Assembly (NCBI RefSeq): GCF_001905735.1
Contig: NZ_LISW01000001.1
Coordinates: forward strand, 1 to 64,000
Direction: 5' to 3'
DNA length: 64,000 bases
Source of the DNA: Streptomyces sp. CB01249
GTDB taxonomy: Bacteria; Actinomycetota; Actinomycetes; Streptomycetales; Streptomycetaceae
In this document: positions 28,370 to 37,263 of the stretch, one piece after another
Position numbering within the stretch: position 1 is the stretch's first letter
How the letters are laid out: every line of letters begins with the position of its first letter
The notes under the pieces: generated by a model
What the model saw: only the letters and a program-made list of their open reading frames with translations
What the model was told of the DNA's origin: nothing
The model's database searches: none
Position numbers and translations under genes: made by a program

Positions 28370-29668
28370 GTGGCCCCCACAGACGAGACCGCTCAGATCC
28401 AGCCGCCGCGCACGCCGCCCGTACTACCGGCCGCGCCCCCGGCCCCGCCGTCCGGCGCCGGGCCCGCCCGCATGCCCGCCTGGCTGCCGCGTGCCATGGT
28501 CCTCGCCCTCGCGCTCTACGCCTGCTTCCGGCTCGGCAGCTGGGCGTTCGACCAGCTCATCGGCCTGCTGATCAATGTGCTGATCGCCTTCTTCCTGGCG
28601 CTCGCCATCGAACCCGCCGTGGGCCGGATGTCCGCCCGGGGCATGCGCCGGGGCCTCGCCACGTTCCTGGTCTTCCTCGGGGTGATGATCGCGGGGGCCG
28701 GTTTCGTCTTCCTGCTCGGCTCGATGCTCGCGGGTCAGATCGTGGACATGGTGGAGGACTTCCCGAAGTACCTCGACTCGGTGATCAACTGGGTCAACCA
28801 GACCTTCCACACGGAGCTGTCCCGCGTCGAGGTGCAGGACAGCCTGCTGCACTCCGACTGGCTGCAGAAGTACGTGCAGAACAGCGCGACCGGTGTGCTC
28901 GACGTCTCGGCGACCGTCCTCGGCGGCCTCTTCCGCCTGCTGACGATCTTCCTGTTCTCCTTCTACTTCGCGGCGGACGGCCCCCGGCTGCGCCGCGGGC
29001 TGTGCTCCGTGCTGCCGCCCGCCCGCCAGGCCGAGGTGCTGCGGGCCTGGGAGATCGCCGTCGACAAGACCGGCGGCTATCTCTACTCGCGCGGCCTGAT
29101 GGCGCTCATCTCCGGCATCGCGCACTACATCCTGCTGGCCGCCCTCGGCGTGCCGTACGCTCCCGCGCTCGCGGTCTGGGTCGGGCTCGTCTCGCAGTTC
29201 ATCCCCACGATCGGCACCTACCTCGCGGGCGCCCTGCCGATGCTGATCGCCTTCACCGTCGACCCCTGGTACGCGCTCTGGGTCCTCGGCTTCGTCGTGG
29301 TGTACCAGCAGTTCGAGAACTACATGCTCCAGCCCAAGCTCACCGCGAAGACGGTGGACATCCACCCCGCCGTGGCGTTCGGCTCGGTCATCGCGGGCAC
29401 GGCGCTCATGGGCGCCGTCGGCGCGCTGATCGCCATCCCGGCCGTGGCCACGCTCCAGGCGTTCCTCGGCGCGTACGTGAAGCGCTACGACGTCACGGAC
29501 GACCCGCGCGTCCACGGCAGCCGCCCCGGCGTGCGGGGGGAGCCCCTGTGGACGCGGCTGCGACGGATGCGTAGCGCCCTCGCGGGTGAGGACGGCCGGG
29601 GGCCGGACGGCGACGAGCCGGAGGAGCCGCGTCGGCCGGAGGGGCCTTCCGGGCCGAGCGGCACCTGA
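28370..29668 (+). CDS. AI-2E family transporter (PerM-like permease)
   Basis: A 432-residue membrane protein. After a Pro-rich cytoplasmic N-terminus (1-35) come paired helices, a soluble loop (about 120-180), and further helices with the family segments LLTIFLFSFYFAADGPRLRR and VSQFIPTIGTYLAGALPMLI. The Glu/Pro/Arg-rich C-terminal tail is cytoplasmic. Family members include AI-2 exporter candidates and Na+/H+ antiporters; the substrate here is unknown. GTG at 28370 is 6 nt after GAGACT, so it may be leaderless. Confidence 0.88.
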   Translation: MAPTDETAQIQPPRTPPVLPAAPPAPPSGAGPARMPAWLPRAMVLALALYACFRLGSWAFDQLIGLLINVLIAFFLALAIEPAVGRMSARGMRRGLATFLVFLGVMIAGAGFVFLLGSMLAGQIVDMVEDFPKYLDSVINWVNQTFHTELSRVEVQDSLLHSDWLQKYVQNSATGVLDVSATVLGGLFRLLTIFLFSFYFAADGPRLRRGLCSVLPPARQAEVLRAWEIAVDKTGGYLYSRGLMALISGIAHYILLAALGVPYAPALAVWVGLVSQFIPTIGTYLAGALPMLIAFTVDPWYALWVLGFVVVYQQFENYMLQPKLTAKTVDIHPAVAFGSVIAGTALMGAVGALIAIPAVATLQAFLGAYVKRYDVTDDPRVHGSRPGVRGEPLWTRLRRMRSALAGEDGRGPDGDEPEEPRRPEGPSGPSGT

Positions 29669-29756
29669 ACCGCTCTTCCCGCCGGAGCGGGGAACAGCGC
29701 GACTGCATGGAGCGGTATGGGGCCTCCCTGGGCAGGAGCCGCGTCAACGCGCCGTC

Positions 29757-30037
29757 ATGAAGCAGATCTCGCGGATCGGCAGCAGCCTGGCCAGGATCGA
29801 CACGGTGAGCAACGAGCTCCGGCTGTTCGGCGCCCAGCAGCGGGCCATCGGCGAGCTCATGGTCCATCCCGACGGCGAGCCGGGCCGGCGCCGCTGCCTG
29901 GGTACGCCGAGTTCTGCTCGAAGCTGGAACGGGACCAGGAGTTCGCCGCGTGGCTCTCCGATCTGCTGGACCCCCGACGGGAACGGTTTCCCCAGTTCAG
30001 GCTCGCCTACAGCTCTCGCAGCCGCCCCCGGAGCTGA
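29757..30037 (+). pseudogene. Frameshifted gene remnant upstream of recA
   Basis: Coding bias is strong from the ATG at 29757 (MKQISRIGSSLARIDTVSNE) to about 29900, then the GC3 signal moves to another frame (YAEFCSKLERDQEFAAWLSD) and runs to a stop at 30035-30037. Neither frame alone is a convincing gene, and joining them near 29900-29905 gives one helical, charged protein of about 90 residues. There is no Shine-Dalgarno sequence at the ATG. I do not recognise the family. The change could be a real frameshift or a sequencing error. Confidence 0.5.
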
Positions 30038-30083
30038 CCGGACCGGCCCTCCGGCCCCGTCCTGGAGGGGCGGCGTGGTGCGC

Positions 30084-30112
30084 TTGACACTAAAATCGAA
30101 CATCCATTCTCA
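30084..30112 (+). promoter_or_regulatory. recA promoter with SOS-like box
   Basis: TTGACA (30084-30089) is a consensus -35, and a weak -10 lies around 30107-30112. The segment TCGAACATCCATTCTC (30096-30111) is an imperfect match to the actinobacterial LexA box TCGAAC-N4-GTTCGA and contains the GAACATCCATTC core I recall from streptomycete recA promoters. Confidence 0.75.
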
Positions 30113-30249
30113 TGGGATTCCGGCCGGGTTTTCCCGGGCCCGACCGTGGAGTTGTCCACAGGCCGGGAGGACGTCGAGGCCCATTGTCAGTGGCAGGGGT
30201 TAGCGTCTTTGACGTGAAGCGATCGACTCAAGCAAATCGGGTGGAACCC

Positions 30250-31374
30250 ATGGCAGGAACCGACCGCGAGAAGGCGCTGGACGCCGCACTCGCACAGATT
30301 GAACGGCAATTCGGCAAGGGCGCGGTGATGCGCCTCGGCGAGCGGCCGAACGAGCCCATCGAGGTGATCCCGACCGGGTCCACCGCGCTCGACGTCGCGC
30401 TCGGTGTCGGCGGTCTGCCGCGCGGCCGTGTGGTGGAGGTGTACGGACCGGAGTCCTCCGGTAAGACGACGCTGACGCTGCACGCCGTGGCGAACGCGCA
30501 GAAGCTCGGCGGCTCGGTGGCCTTCATCGACGCGGAGCACGCGCTCGACCCGGAGTACGCGAAGAAGCTCGGCGTCGACATCGACAGCCTCATCCTGTCC
30601 CAGCCGGACAACGGTGAGCAGGCCCTCGAGATCGTGGACATGCTGGTCCGCTCGGGCGCCCTCGACCTCATCGTCATCGACTCCGTCGCGGCCCTGGTGC
30701 CGCGCGCGGAGATCGAGGGCGAGATGGGTGACTCGCACGTGGGTCTCCAGGCCCGCCTGATGAGCCAGGCGCTCCGGAAGATCACCAGCGCGCTGAACCA
30801 GTCCAAGACCACCGCGATCTTCATCAACCAGCTCCGCGAGAAGATCGGTGTGATGTTCGGCTCGCCGGAGACCACCACCGGTGGCCGGGCGCTCAAGTTC
30901 TACGCCTCGGTGCGTCTCGACATCCGCCGGATCGAGACGCTGAAGGACGGCACCGACGCGGTCGGCAACCGCACCCGCGTCAAGGTCGTCAAGAACAAGG
31001 TCGCGCCGCCCTTCAAGCAGGCGGAGTTCGACATCCTCTACGGCCAGGGCATCAGCCGCGAGGGCGGTCTGATCGACATGGGCGTGGAGCACGGCTTCGT
31101 CCGCAAGGCCGGTGCCTGGTACACGTACGAGGGCGACCAGCTCGGCCAGGGCAAGGAGAACGCGCGCAACTTCCTCAAGGACAATCCCGACCTCGCCAAC
31201 GAGATCGAGAAGAAGATCCTGGTGAAGCTGGGCGTCGGCGTCCAGCCCGAGGACGCGGCGGAGTCCGGGGCGGACGCGGCGGGAGCGGCGGCTCCGGCCG
31301 AGGCCGCGGCGAAGCCGGCGACGGCGGCGGCCGGCAAGACCAAGCCGGCCAAGGCGGCCGCGGCCAAGAGCTGA
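30250..31374 (+). CDS. recA: RecA recombinase
   Basis: A 374-residue RecA that pairs homologous DNA and triggers LexA self-cleavage. Walker A is GPESSGKTT, and [19 protein letters not shown] and the L2 region ([20 protein letters not shown]) are intact. The C-terminus is an Ala/Lys-rich tail typical of Streptomyces, not acidic as in E. coli. ATG at 30250 ([11 protein letters not shown]) follows GGTGGAA by a short gap and matches known streptomycete RecA N-termini. recX follows after 3 bp. Confidence 0.98.
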   Translation: MAGTDREKALDAALAQIERQFGKGAVMRLGERPNEPIEVIPTGSTALDVALGVGGLPRGRVVEVYGPESSGKTTLTLHAVANAQKLGGSVAFIDAEHALDPEYAKKLGVDIDSLILSQPDNGEQALEIVDMLVRSGALDLIVIDSVAALVPRAEIEGEMGDSHVGLQARLMSQALRKITSALNQSKTTAIFINQLREKIGVMFGSPETTTGGRALKFYASVRLDIRRIETLKDGTDAVGNRTRVKVVKNKVAPPFKQAEFDILYGQGISREGGLIDMGVEHGFVRKAGAWYTYEGDQLGQGKENARNFLKDNPDLANEIEKKILVKLGVGVQPEDAAESGADAAGAAAPAEAAAKPATAAAGKTKPAKAAAAKS

Positions 31375-31377
31375 TCC

Positions 31378-32019
31378 GTGACGCGTCGTACTGAGTGGCC
31401 GGCCGGCGCCGTCGACCCCGGCGCGGCCCCCGGATCCGGTGAGGGAGCGGGACGCCGTTCCCGCTCCCGGTCCCGTGACAGCGGTTCCCCCTCCTCGTCG
31501 AGGGCCGAGAAGGGGGAACCGCGCGACCCGGTCGAACAGGCCCGCAACATCTGCCTGCGCCTGCTCACCGGCACACCGCGCACCCGCAAGCAGCTCGCGG
31601 ACGCCCTCCGCAAGCGGGAGATCCCGGACGAGGCGGCCGAAGAGGTGCTGTCCCGCTTCGAGGACGTCGGGCTGATCGACGACGCCGCGTTCGCCGACGC
31701 CTGGGTGGAGTCCCGGCACCACGGCCGGGGGCTCGCCCGCCGGGCGCTGGTCCGTGAGCTGCGGACCAAGGGTGTGGACGCCGCCGTGATCGATGAAGCC
31801 GTCGGGCAGCTCGACTCCGAGCAGGAGGAGGAGACCGCGCGGGAGCTCGTCGCCCGCAAGCTCCGGTCCACCCGGGGACTGGACCGCGACAAGCGTCTGC
31901 GCCGCCTCGCGGGCATGCTCGCCCGCAAGGGATACGGCGAGGGGATGGCCCTGCGCGTGGTGCGCCGGGCGCTGGAGGAAGAGGGGGAGGACACGGAGGG
32001 GCTGGACGAGCCCTTCTGA
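31378..32019 (+). CDS. recX: RecX regulatory protein
   Basis: A 213-residue RecX, which binds RecA filaments and limits their activity. An Arg/Ser-rich N-terminal extension (about 1-50) precedes the three-helix RecX repeats (ARNICLRLLTGTPRTRKQLA, then GLIDDAAFADAWVESR and LARKGYGEGMALRVV). GTG at 31378 is 3 bp after the recA stop, so the two are cotranscribed. The gene ends 11 bp from the stop of a convergent gene, with no terminator visible. Confidence 0.95.
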   Translation: MTRRTEWPAGAVDPGAAPGSGEGAGRRSRSRSRDSGSPSSSRAEKGEPRDPVEQARNICLRLLTGTPRTRKQLADALRKREIPDEAAEEVLSRFEDVGLIDDAAFADAWVESRHHGRGLARRALVRELRTKGVDAAVIDEAVGQLDSEQEEETARELVARKLRSTRGLDRDKRLRRLAGMLARKGYGEGMALRVVRRALEEEGEDTEGLDEPF

Positions 32020-32030
32020 GCTGGCTGCCG

Positions 32031-32675
32031 TTACTGGCCGGCGCGGGCCGCACGGCTGATGGTGGCGTCGATCAGCGCGAGGGCGTCCTCGGCGGTGCGC
32101 CCCGGGTAGCGGTTCCAGGGACCGATCAGCCCGGTCCAGCCCTGGGAGCGGAGCTCCGCGATCAGCCAGGCCCCGGCCCGGTCGACCGTCTCTGTCGAGC
32201 CGAAGCCCAGGCGGTGCGCGGTGAGCATGGCACCGCAGACGCAGCGAGCGCCCCGGATGTCGCGGAGCCGGTACGGGGTGTTCTGCCAGCCCCACTCCGT
32301 CAGGATCCGCCGGGCGTGGGCGAGATGGACGGACGGCAGCACATCGGGCCGCCCGACGCGCCGCCACGCGTGGAGCCGGTCGGGCAGGATCGCACCGATG
32401 CGCCCGGGGAGCGGACGCTCGCGCGGCGCGGCCGGGGGCAGTGCCCGGACGCTGTCGGCGATCAGCTGGTCCACCGGCACGGAGAGCAGGGCGCGCCAGT
32501 CGGCAGCGGGGGTCGGCGTGGCCGACGTGGGCGGGGCGCTGATCGCGGGGTTCGGGGACTCGGGCGTCGGGGCAGTCAGGTCCCAGCCGGTGACGATCTG
32601 GCGCCAGGCGTACGTGTCATGGAGGCGCGCGGCTTGGGCGTCGAGTTCGTCGGGGGTGAGGGCGGTGGTCGGCAT
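32031..32675 (-). CDS. DUF6197-like hypothetical protein
   Basis: A 214-residue soluble protein. The C-terminal half (LAHARRILTEWGWQ, RCVCGAMLTAHRLGFG, WNRYPGRTAEDALALIDATI) resembles streptomycete DUF6197 proteins, which conserve a Cys-x-Gly-Ala segment and a final NDxxGRTxxEVxxxL-like helix. The N-terminal half is Pro/Ala/Thr-rich. The ATG at 32675 (MPTTALTPDE) is chosen because GGGGAGC lies upstream and the longer frame lacks coding bias. The family assignment is tentative and the function unknown. Confidence 0.6.
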   Translation of the reverse strand: MPTTALTPDELDAQAARLHDTYAWRQIVTGWDLTAPTPESPNPAISAPPTSATPTPAADWRALLSVPVDQLIADSVRALPPAAPRERPLPGRIGAILPDRLHAWRRVGRPDVLPSVHLAHARRILTEWGWQNTPYRLRDIRGARCVCGAMLTAHRLGFGSTETVDRAGAWLIAELRSQGWTGLIGPWNRYPGRTAEDALALIDATISRAARAGQ

Positions 32676-32944
32676 CGGTGCGTGCTCCCCGTCGTAGCGG
32701 CGTACCGGCGCCCTGACGGCGTCCCGGCGGGCGGGGCGCCGGAGCGGCCGCACCCGCCGTGTGGCGAATGTCCGCCCGCCACCCGGGCCGCTCCACCTGA
32801 GCGACGCCATACGGGTGTGTCACGGGGGCATTCCGGTGGCGGCGGCCCAGGGCTGAGACAAGGACGGTGCGCCCGGCAGGGTGCGGTGTCCGCGTAGGCG
32901 GCGAGCGGCGCCGGGCCCGAACCGGGGGCCAGTGTCCGCCCGGT

Positions 32945-33074
32945 GCTCCGGTGAGCCACCGCCGCCGGTGGGGGCCTGCCGTGCCCGAGCCGAGGGCCGG
33001 TGTCCGCACGGTGCTCGGCTCTTTTCGGGGCCACGCCGTGACGCTCCGGTGAGCCACCGCCGCCGGTGGGGGCC
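32945..33074 (+). repeat. 32-bp direct repeat pair, each containing a small hairpin
   Basis: The same 32 bp (GCTCCGGTGAGCCACC plus GCCGCCGGTGGGGGCC) occur at 32945-32976 and 33043-33074, 98 bp apart. Each copy contains a CCACCG..CGGTGG inverted repeat. Related degenerate segments (CGAACCGGGGGCC / CGAGCCGAGGGCC / CGAACCGGGACGCC) flank them at about 32918, 32986 and 33084. Confidence 0.85.
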
Positions 33075-33409
33075 CGCAGCGCCCGAACCGGGACGCCGAT
33101 GCCAGCCCGGTGCCCCGCTCCTGCCGGTGCCCCGCCGTACCGCCCCGCGGGCCCCCGCCGTGCGGAGTCGGGTCGGGCTCCGGTGGGGTGAGCCGGTGCG
33201 GGCGTCGGTACTGTCGCGCGGGCGTCTGCGTACCGCACCTGCGCCCGTGCGGAGCCCCCCCCCGCACGCCGCCGAGCCCGCGTCCGGTGGTGCCTCGGCC
33301 CCGCACGGGTACGCCAGCTCCCGGCGCCCCGCGCGGACGCGCCGGTGTGCAGCCGTGCGCCGCACCCCCCGTAAAGCCGCGCGCCCCCGCCCGCCGCCCG
33401 CCGCCGTAC

Positions 33410-33435
33410 CTCCGGGGGACAACCCCCCTACGGAG
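33410..33435. promoter_or_regulatory. Inverted repeat upstream of the small ORF and permease
   Basis: CTCCGGGGG (33410-33418) and CCCCCCTACGGAG (33423-33435) form an interrupted inverted repeat around ACAA. It lies about 55 bp before the next ORF and could be an operator or a hairpin; no assignment is possible. Confidence 0.3.
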
Positions 33436-33488
33436 ACGCCGGAATGCTCCAGTGCACAGGTGCCCTCGTGCAGAGGAGGGTGTGACGC

Positions 33489-33731
33489 ATGCCAGGGATC
33501 ACGGAGTTGGCCGTTCTCACAGCGCTTGGCCAGGCGCGGCGTCAGCAGTTAGTTCAACGCCTCACCCCGCACGGCCTCGTGGCGGACACCGGGCCGCAAG
33601 AGCCGGCCGGGCGTCGGGGGCGGCCGGGGCGGCACACGTACGCCGCCGACGCCGCACCGGACGCCCGGGCGATCCGCACCTGCCTGCTCGTCCTTCCGGA
33701 CCCCGATCGATCAGAGACGGACGCCTCATGA
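33489..33731 (+). CDS. Small TTA-containing hypothetical ORF coupled to the permease
   Basis: An 80-codon ORF I do not recognise. GGAGGG lies about 9 nt before the ATG, and its TGA overlaps the ATG of the permease gene, suggesting translational coupling. Codon 21 is TTA (33549-33551), the rare Leu codon read only by the bldA tRNA. GC3 is lower than in neighbouring genes and the Arg/Gly/Pro middle is low in information, so it may be a leader ORF, a decayed gene or spurious. Confidence 0.35.
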   Translation: MPGITELAVLTALGQARRQQLVQRLTPHGLVADTGPQEPAGRRGRPGRHTYAADAAPDARAIRTCLLVLPDPDRSETDAS

Positions 33732-36283
33732 TGCTGCGCTATGCCCTGCGGACGATCCGGCACCGCAAGGCGGGATTCCTCGGGGCGTTCCTCGCCCTCA
33801 TGTGTGCCGCCGCGCTCGTCACCGCCTGCGGCACCCTGCTGGAGACCGGGCTGCGCGGCCGGATCGCCACCGAGCGGTACGCGGCCGCCCCGCTGATCGT
33901 CTCGGCCGACCAGAACGTCCACCGCACGACCGTCAAGCACAAGGGCAACGGCAAGACGAAGGTCAAGCACAAGGCGAAGCCCGTCGCCGAGCGGGCGTGG
34001 CTTCCCGCCGCCACCGCCGACCGGCTGCGCGACCTGCCGGGCGTCCGCACGGTCGTCCCCGAAGTGACCTTCCTCGCCCAGCCGCTGGGGCTCCCCGCCC
34101 ACGCGGCGGACGACGACGTCCCCTTCCACGGGCACGCCTGGTCGTCCGCCGCGCTGACCCCCTTCACGCTCACCGCCGGCCGCGCCCCGGCGTCCGCCGA
34201 CGACGTGGTGATCGACCGGACCCTCGCCGTACGGGCGGGCCTCGCGACCGGGGACCGGGTCACCGTGCAGTCGACCCGCGCCCCGCGCACGTACCGGATC
34301 AGCGGCATCGCGACGCCCCAGGGGCAGGGCGAACTCCGGCAGCAGCGCTCGCTGTTCTTCTCCGCCGGGGAGGCCCAGCGGCTCGCGGACCGCGCCGGCC
34401 GGGTCAGCGCGATCGGCGTCCTCCCCGAGCCCGGGACCGACACCGGCACGCTCAAGGAACGGGTCACGGCCGCCCTCAAGGGCACCACCGCCCAGGTGGC
34501 GACGGGGGACGGGCGCGGTCCGGTCGAATTCCTCGACGCGGCGGGGGCCCGCGTCAAGCTGGTCTCGATGGGCGGGGCCATGGGCGGCACCTCGCTGCTG
34601 GTCGCGGTGCTCGTCGTCGTCGGGACGTTCGCCCTGTCCATCCAGCAGCGCCACCGCGAGTTGGCCCTGCTCCGTACCATCGCCGCCACCTCGCGGCAGG
34701 TCCGCCGCCTGCTCGGCCGGGAGGCCCTGGTCGTCGGGGCCTTCGCCGGGGTCCTGGGCGCGCTCGCCGGACTGCCGCTCGCCGCCTGGCTGTACGGCAG
34801 GTTCACCGATATGGGCGTGACACCGCCGACCCTGGAACGTACGGCCGGGATCTTCCCCGCCTGCGTCGCCGTCGCGGTCACCCTGCTCGGCGCCTGGGCC
34901 GCCGCCCGGATCTCCGGCCGCCGGATCGCCGGTCTGCGTCCGGCCGAGGCCATGGCCGAGTCCGCGGTCGAGCGCCGCCGCCCGGCCCGAGTACGCGTCC
35001 TTGTGGGGCTGCTCCTGCTCGCCGGCGGCGGCACGCTGGTCGGTGTCCTGAGCGTGCTGCGTACCGAGGCCGCCTCGACCCCCGTGACCTTCCTGGCCGT
35101 GGTGGTGCTGGCCACGGCGGTCTCGCTGCTGGGTCCCCTCCTGGTGCGGGCCGCCGCCTTCCTGATGGCGGGCGTGCTCCGGCGGACGGGCCCGATGAGC
35201 ACCCTGGCCGCCGCGAACGTCCGGGGAAACTCCACCCGGATGGCCTCCGTCGTCACCCCGCTCACCCTGCTCATCGGCATGACCTGCACGGTCCTCTTCC
35301 TCCAGCCGACCATCGGCGACGCCGCGCGCGCCCAGGCCAGGGAGGGCACCCGAGCCACCTGGGTGCTCGGCGCGCAGGGGCCGGGCGTCCCGTCGTCGGC
35401 CACGGAGGCGGTCCGCGCGACGCCCGGTGTCACCGCCGCCACGGAGGTCGTACGGACCACCGTGCGGGTCGGCCTGGAGAAGTACGCCGCACAAGGCGTC
35501 ACCGGTCCGGGGCTCACCCGCACCTGGGACCCGGGCGTGACGAGCGGTTCCCTCGCCGCGTTCGCCGCGAACGAGCAGACCGCCGCGATCAGCGAACTGG
35601 CCGCCGACCGGCTCGGGCTGCACGTCGGCAGCGTCCTCGCCCTGCACCTCGGGGACGGCACCCCCACCACCCTCACCGTCGCCGCGGTCTACCACCGGGG
35701 CCTCGGCTTCGGGGATCTCACCCTGCCGCACGACCTGGTCGCGGGCCACATGGACAACCCGCTCGCCTCGACGGTCCTGGTGGCCGGGGACGTGTCCGGG
35801 GGCGAACTGTCCGCCGCCGTGAAGAAGTTCCCCGGTGTCGAGGCCGTCACCCCGGCGGTCGCCGACCGGCTCCAGGCCGACCGGGGGCAGGAGAACGCCG
35901 AGGTCAACCTCCTTGCCATGGGGCTGGTTCTCGCCTTCACCGCCATCGCCGTCGTCAACACGCTGGCCGTGTCGGTGTCGGAACGGTTCAGGGAGTTCGC
36001 CCTGCTGCGCCTCGCGGGCGCCACCCGCCGCCAGGTGCTGCGGATGCTCCGTACCGAGACCCTGTCGGTCCTGGTGATCTCCGGGGCCCTCGGTACCGGT
36101 ATCGCGCTCGCCGTGCTGACCGCGTTCAGCATCGGCATGACGGGGAGCGCGGCGCCCGGTGTCCTGCCCCTGGTGTACGGGACCGTGGTCGGTGTCGCCG
36201 CGCTGCTCGCCCTGGTCGCGACGGCGCTGCCCGGCCGGTTCGCGCTGCGGACCCGCCCGGTGGAGGTGGCCGCGGGCCGGTGA
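33728..36283 (+). CDS. FtsX-like ABC transporter permease
   Basis: An 851-residue membrane protein of the MacB/FtsX permease type. It has an N-terminal anchor (FLGAFLALMCAAALVTAC), a large extracytoplasmic domain (about 40-290), a first FtsX module (about 290-400, with LALLRTIAATSRQVRRLL), a central membrane segment (about 425-500), a second extracytoplasmic domain, and a C-terminal FtsX module (about 720-845, with FALLRLAGATRRQVLRML). Such permeases normally pair with an ATPase, often with a cognate two-component system; none is adjacent here. ATG ATG at 33728/33731 gives two possible starts. A bidirectional terminator follows. Confidence 0.88.
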   Translation: MMLRYALRTIRHRKAGFLGAFLALMCAAALVTACGTLLETGLRGRIATERYAAAPLIVSADQNVHRTTVKHKGNGKTKVKHKAKPVAERAWLPAATADRLRDLPGVRTVVPEVTFLAQPLGLPAHAADDDVPFHGHAWSSAALTPFTLTAGRAPASADDVVIDRTLAVRAGLATGDRVTVQSTRAPRTYRISGIATPQGQGELRQQRSLFFSAGEAQRLADRAGRVSAIGVLPEPGTDTGTLKERVTAALKGTTAQVATGDGRGPVEFLDAAGARVKLVSMGGAMGGTSLLVAVLVVVGTFALSIQQRHRELALLRTIAATSRQVRRLLGREALVVGAFAGVLGALAGLPLAAWLYGRFTDMGVTPPTLERTAGIFPACVAVAVTLLGAWAAARISGRRIAGLRPAEAMAESAVERRRPARVRVLVGLLLLAGGGTLVGVLSVLRTEAASTPVTFLAVVVLATAVSLLGPLLVRAAAFLMAGVLRRTGPMSTLAAANVRGNSTRMASVVTPLTLLIGMTCTVLFLQPTIGDAARAQAREGTRATWVLGAQGPGVPSSATEAVRATPGVTAATEVVRTTVRVGLEKYAAQGVTGPGLTRTWDPGVTSGSLAAFAANEQTAAISELAADRLGLHVGSVLALHLGDGTPTTLTVAAVYHRGLGFGDLTLPHDLVAGHMDNPLASTVLVAGDVSGGELSAAVKKFPGVEAVTPAVADRLQADRGQENAEVNLLAMGLVLAFTAIAVVNTLAVSVSERFREFALLRLAGATRRQVLRMLRTETLSVLVISGALGTGIALAVLTAFSIGMTGSAAPGVLPLVYGTVVGVAALLALVATALPGRFALRTRPVEVAAGR

Positions 36284-36295
36284 CGAGGAGGCCAT

Positions 36296-36323
36296 GAGGG
36301 GGGCGGCCCGAGCCGCCCCCCTC
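36296..36323. terminator. Bidirectional terminator between the permease and rhodanese genes
   Basis: A 12-bp perfect stem (GAGGGGGGCGGC with GCCGCCCCCCTC, loop CCGA) separates the convergent genes. Confidence 0.8.
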
Positions 36324-36326
36324 ACC

Positions 36327-36716
36327 TCACGTCTCGACCGGCAGACCCGCCTCGCGCCACGCCTGGAAGCCGCCCACCAGGTCCGTCGCCCGGTACAGGC
36401 CGAGCCGGTGCAGCGACTCGGCCGCCAGGCTCGACGCGTAACCCTCGTTGCAGATCACCACCACCCGCAGGCCGTGGTCCACCGCCTCCGGGACACGGTG
36501 GCTTCCCCGCGGGTCCAGCCGCCATTCCAGCTCGTTGCGCTCGATGACCAGCGCCCCCGGGATCAGCCCGTCGCGCTCGCGCAGTGCGGCGTAGCGGATG
36601 TCCACGAGCAGCGCGCCCTCGGCGGCCGCCGCCCGCGCTTCCTGCGGACCGAGCCGTTCGTAACCGGCCCTGACCCGCTCCAGCAACTCATCGATCCCGC
36701 GGGGCTCGTCGCTCAC
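36327..36716 (-). CDS. Rhodanese-like sulfurtransferase
   Basis: A 129-residue single-domain rhodanese. The active-site loop CNEGYASS carries the persulfide Cys (VVVICNEGYAS, about 89-99), preceded by LLVDIRY and followed by LGLYRATDLVGGFQAW. The GTG at 36716 overlaps the stop of the cysteine dioxygenase gene (GTGA), so the two are coupled. With the dioxygenase upstream, it probably handles sulfane sulfur or sulfite-related metabolites made during cysteine breakdown (inference). Confidence 0.88.
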   Translation of the reverse strand: MSDEPRGIDELLERVRAGYERLGPQEARAAAAEGALLVDIRYAALRERDGLIPGALVIERNELEWRLDPRGSHRVPEAVDHGLRVVVICNEGYASSLAAESLHRLGLYRATDLVGGFQAWREAGLPVET

Positions 36717-37258
36717 TGCCAGTCCTCCGGTCCCTCGGTCTGCTCCAGGCGCAGCACCGCGCCGGTGCGGCTGTAGCGCCGGATGCGCGGCAGCGGCGGG
36801 TAGTACGCGTGAACGGAGACGGCGTGTTCCGTGGCCGACTCGTTCAGCACCTCGTGGACGTGATGGCGGCCGAAGGCCCTGCCCCGGCCGGGGGTCAGCT
36901 CCCGGGTGCGGTCGATGTCCTCGGCCAGTTCCAGGGTCTTCCAGCCGTCGGTGGGCAGCCGGGCCGCGAGCGAGTGTTCCCTGAGCGTGCCGGCCGCGGT
37001 GAGGAAGGCGCCGATCGAATCGGCGTGGTCGTGCCAGCCGGTACCGGTACCCGGCGGCCAACCGATCAGCCAGGCCTCGCTGCCACCGGGCCCGTCGAGC
37101 CGGATCCAGGTGCGGCCCTCGGGGTCGAGGGGAAGGGAGGCGATGAGTGCGGTGTCCTCGGCGGTGCGGCGGACGAAGTCGAGCAGTTCCGCGGCGGTCG
37201 GAGCCGGAGCGGACGTGCGTGTGGGCACGGGAACAGCGGGGAAGGGGGAGGCAGACAC
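36713..37258 (-). CDS. Cysteine dioxygenase
   Basis: A 181-residue cupin that oxidises cysteine to cysteine sulfinate with a non-haem iron. The metal ligands are visible: GWHDHADS (two His) in cupin motif 1 and the second motif around FGRHHVHEVLN. The GTG at 37258 follows AGGACGG by 5 nt. The longer frame to 37552 would overlap the leader peptide and promoter and is rejected. It is preceded by a cysteine-rich leader peptide whose end is complementary to this Shine-Dalgarno sequence, suggesting cysteine-responsive translation. It overlaps the rhodanese gene by 4 bp. Confidence 0.9.
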   Translation of the reverse strand: MSASPFPAVPVPTRTSAPAPTAAELLDFVRRTAEDTALIASLPLDPEGRTWIRLDGPGGSEAWLIGWPPGTGTGWHDHADSIGAFLTAAGTLREHSLAARLPTDGWKTLELAEDIDRTRELTPGRGRAFGRHHVHEVLNESATEHAVSVHAYYPPLPRIRRYSRTGAVLRLEQTEGPEDWQ

Positions 37259-37263
37259 GGAGA

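Larger units (their letters stand above)
32676..33488. other. Non-coding stretch of about 0.8 kb with local repeats
   Basis: No frame here shows convincing coding bias on either strand; translations are Arg/Pro/Gly-rich shadow sequence. It contains a 32-bp exact direct repeat, degenerate copies of flanking sequence and an inverted repeat near 33410-33435. It may be decayed sequence, including a lost ATPase partner of the downstream permease. Confidence 0.6.

Noticed and set aside
32945..33074. Possible CRISPR array
   Set aside because: Only two copies of the repeat, no regular spacers and no cas genes.
32820..33422. 200-codon minus-strand frame in the non-coding stretch
   Set aside because: Arg/Gly/Ala-rich, runs through the direct repeats, no Shine-Dalgarno sequence or motif.
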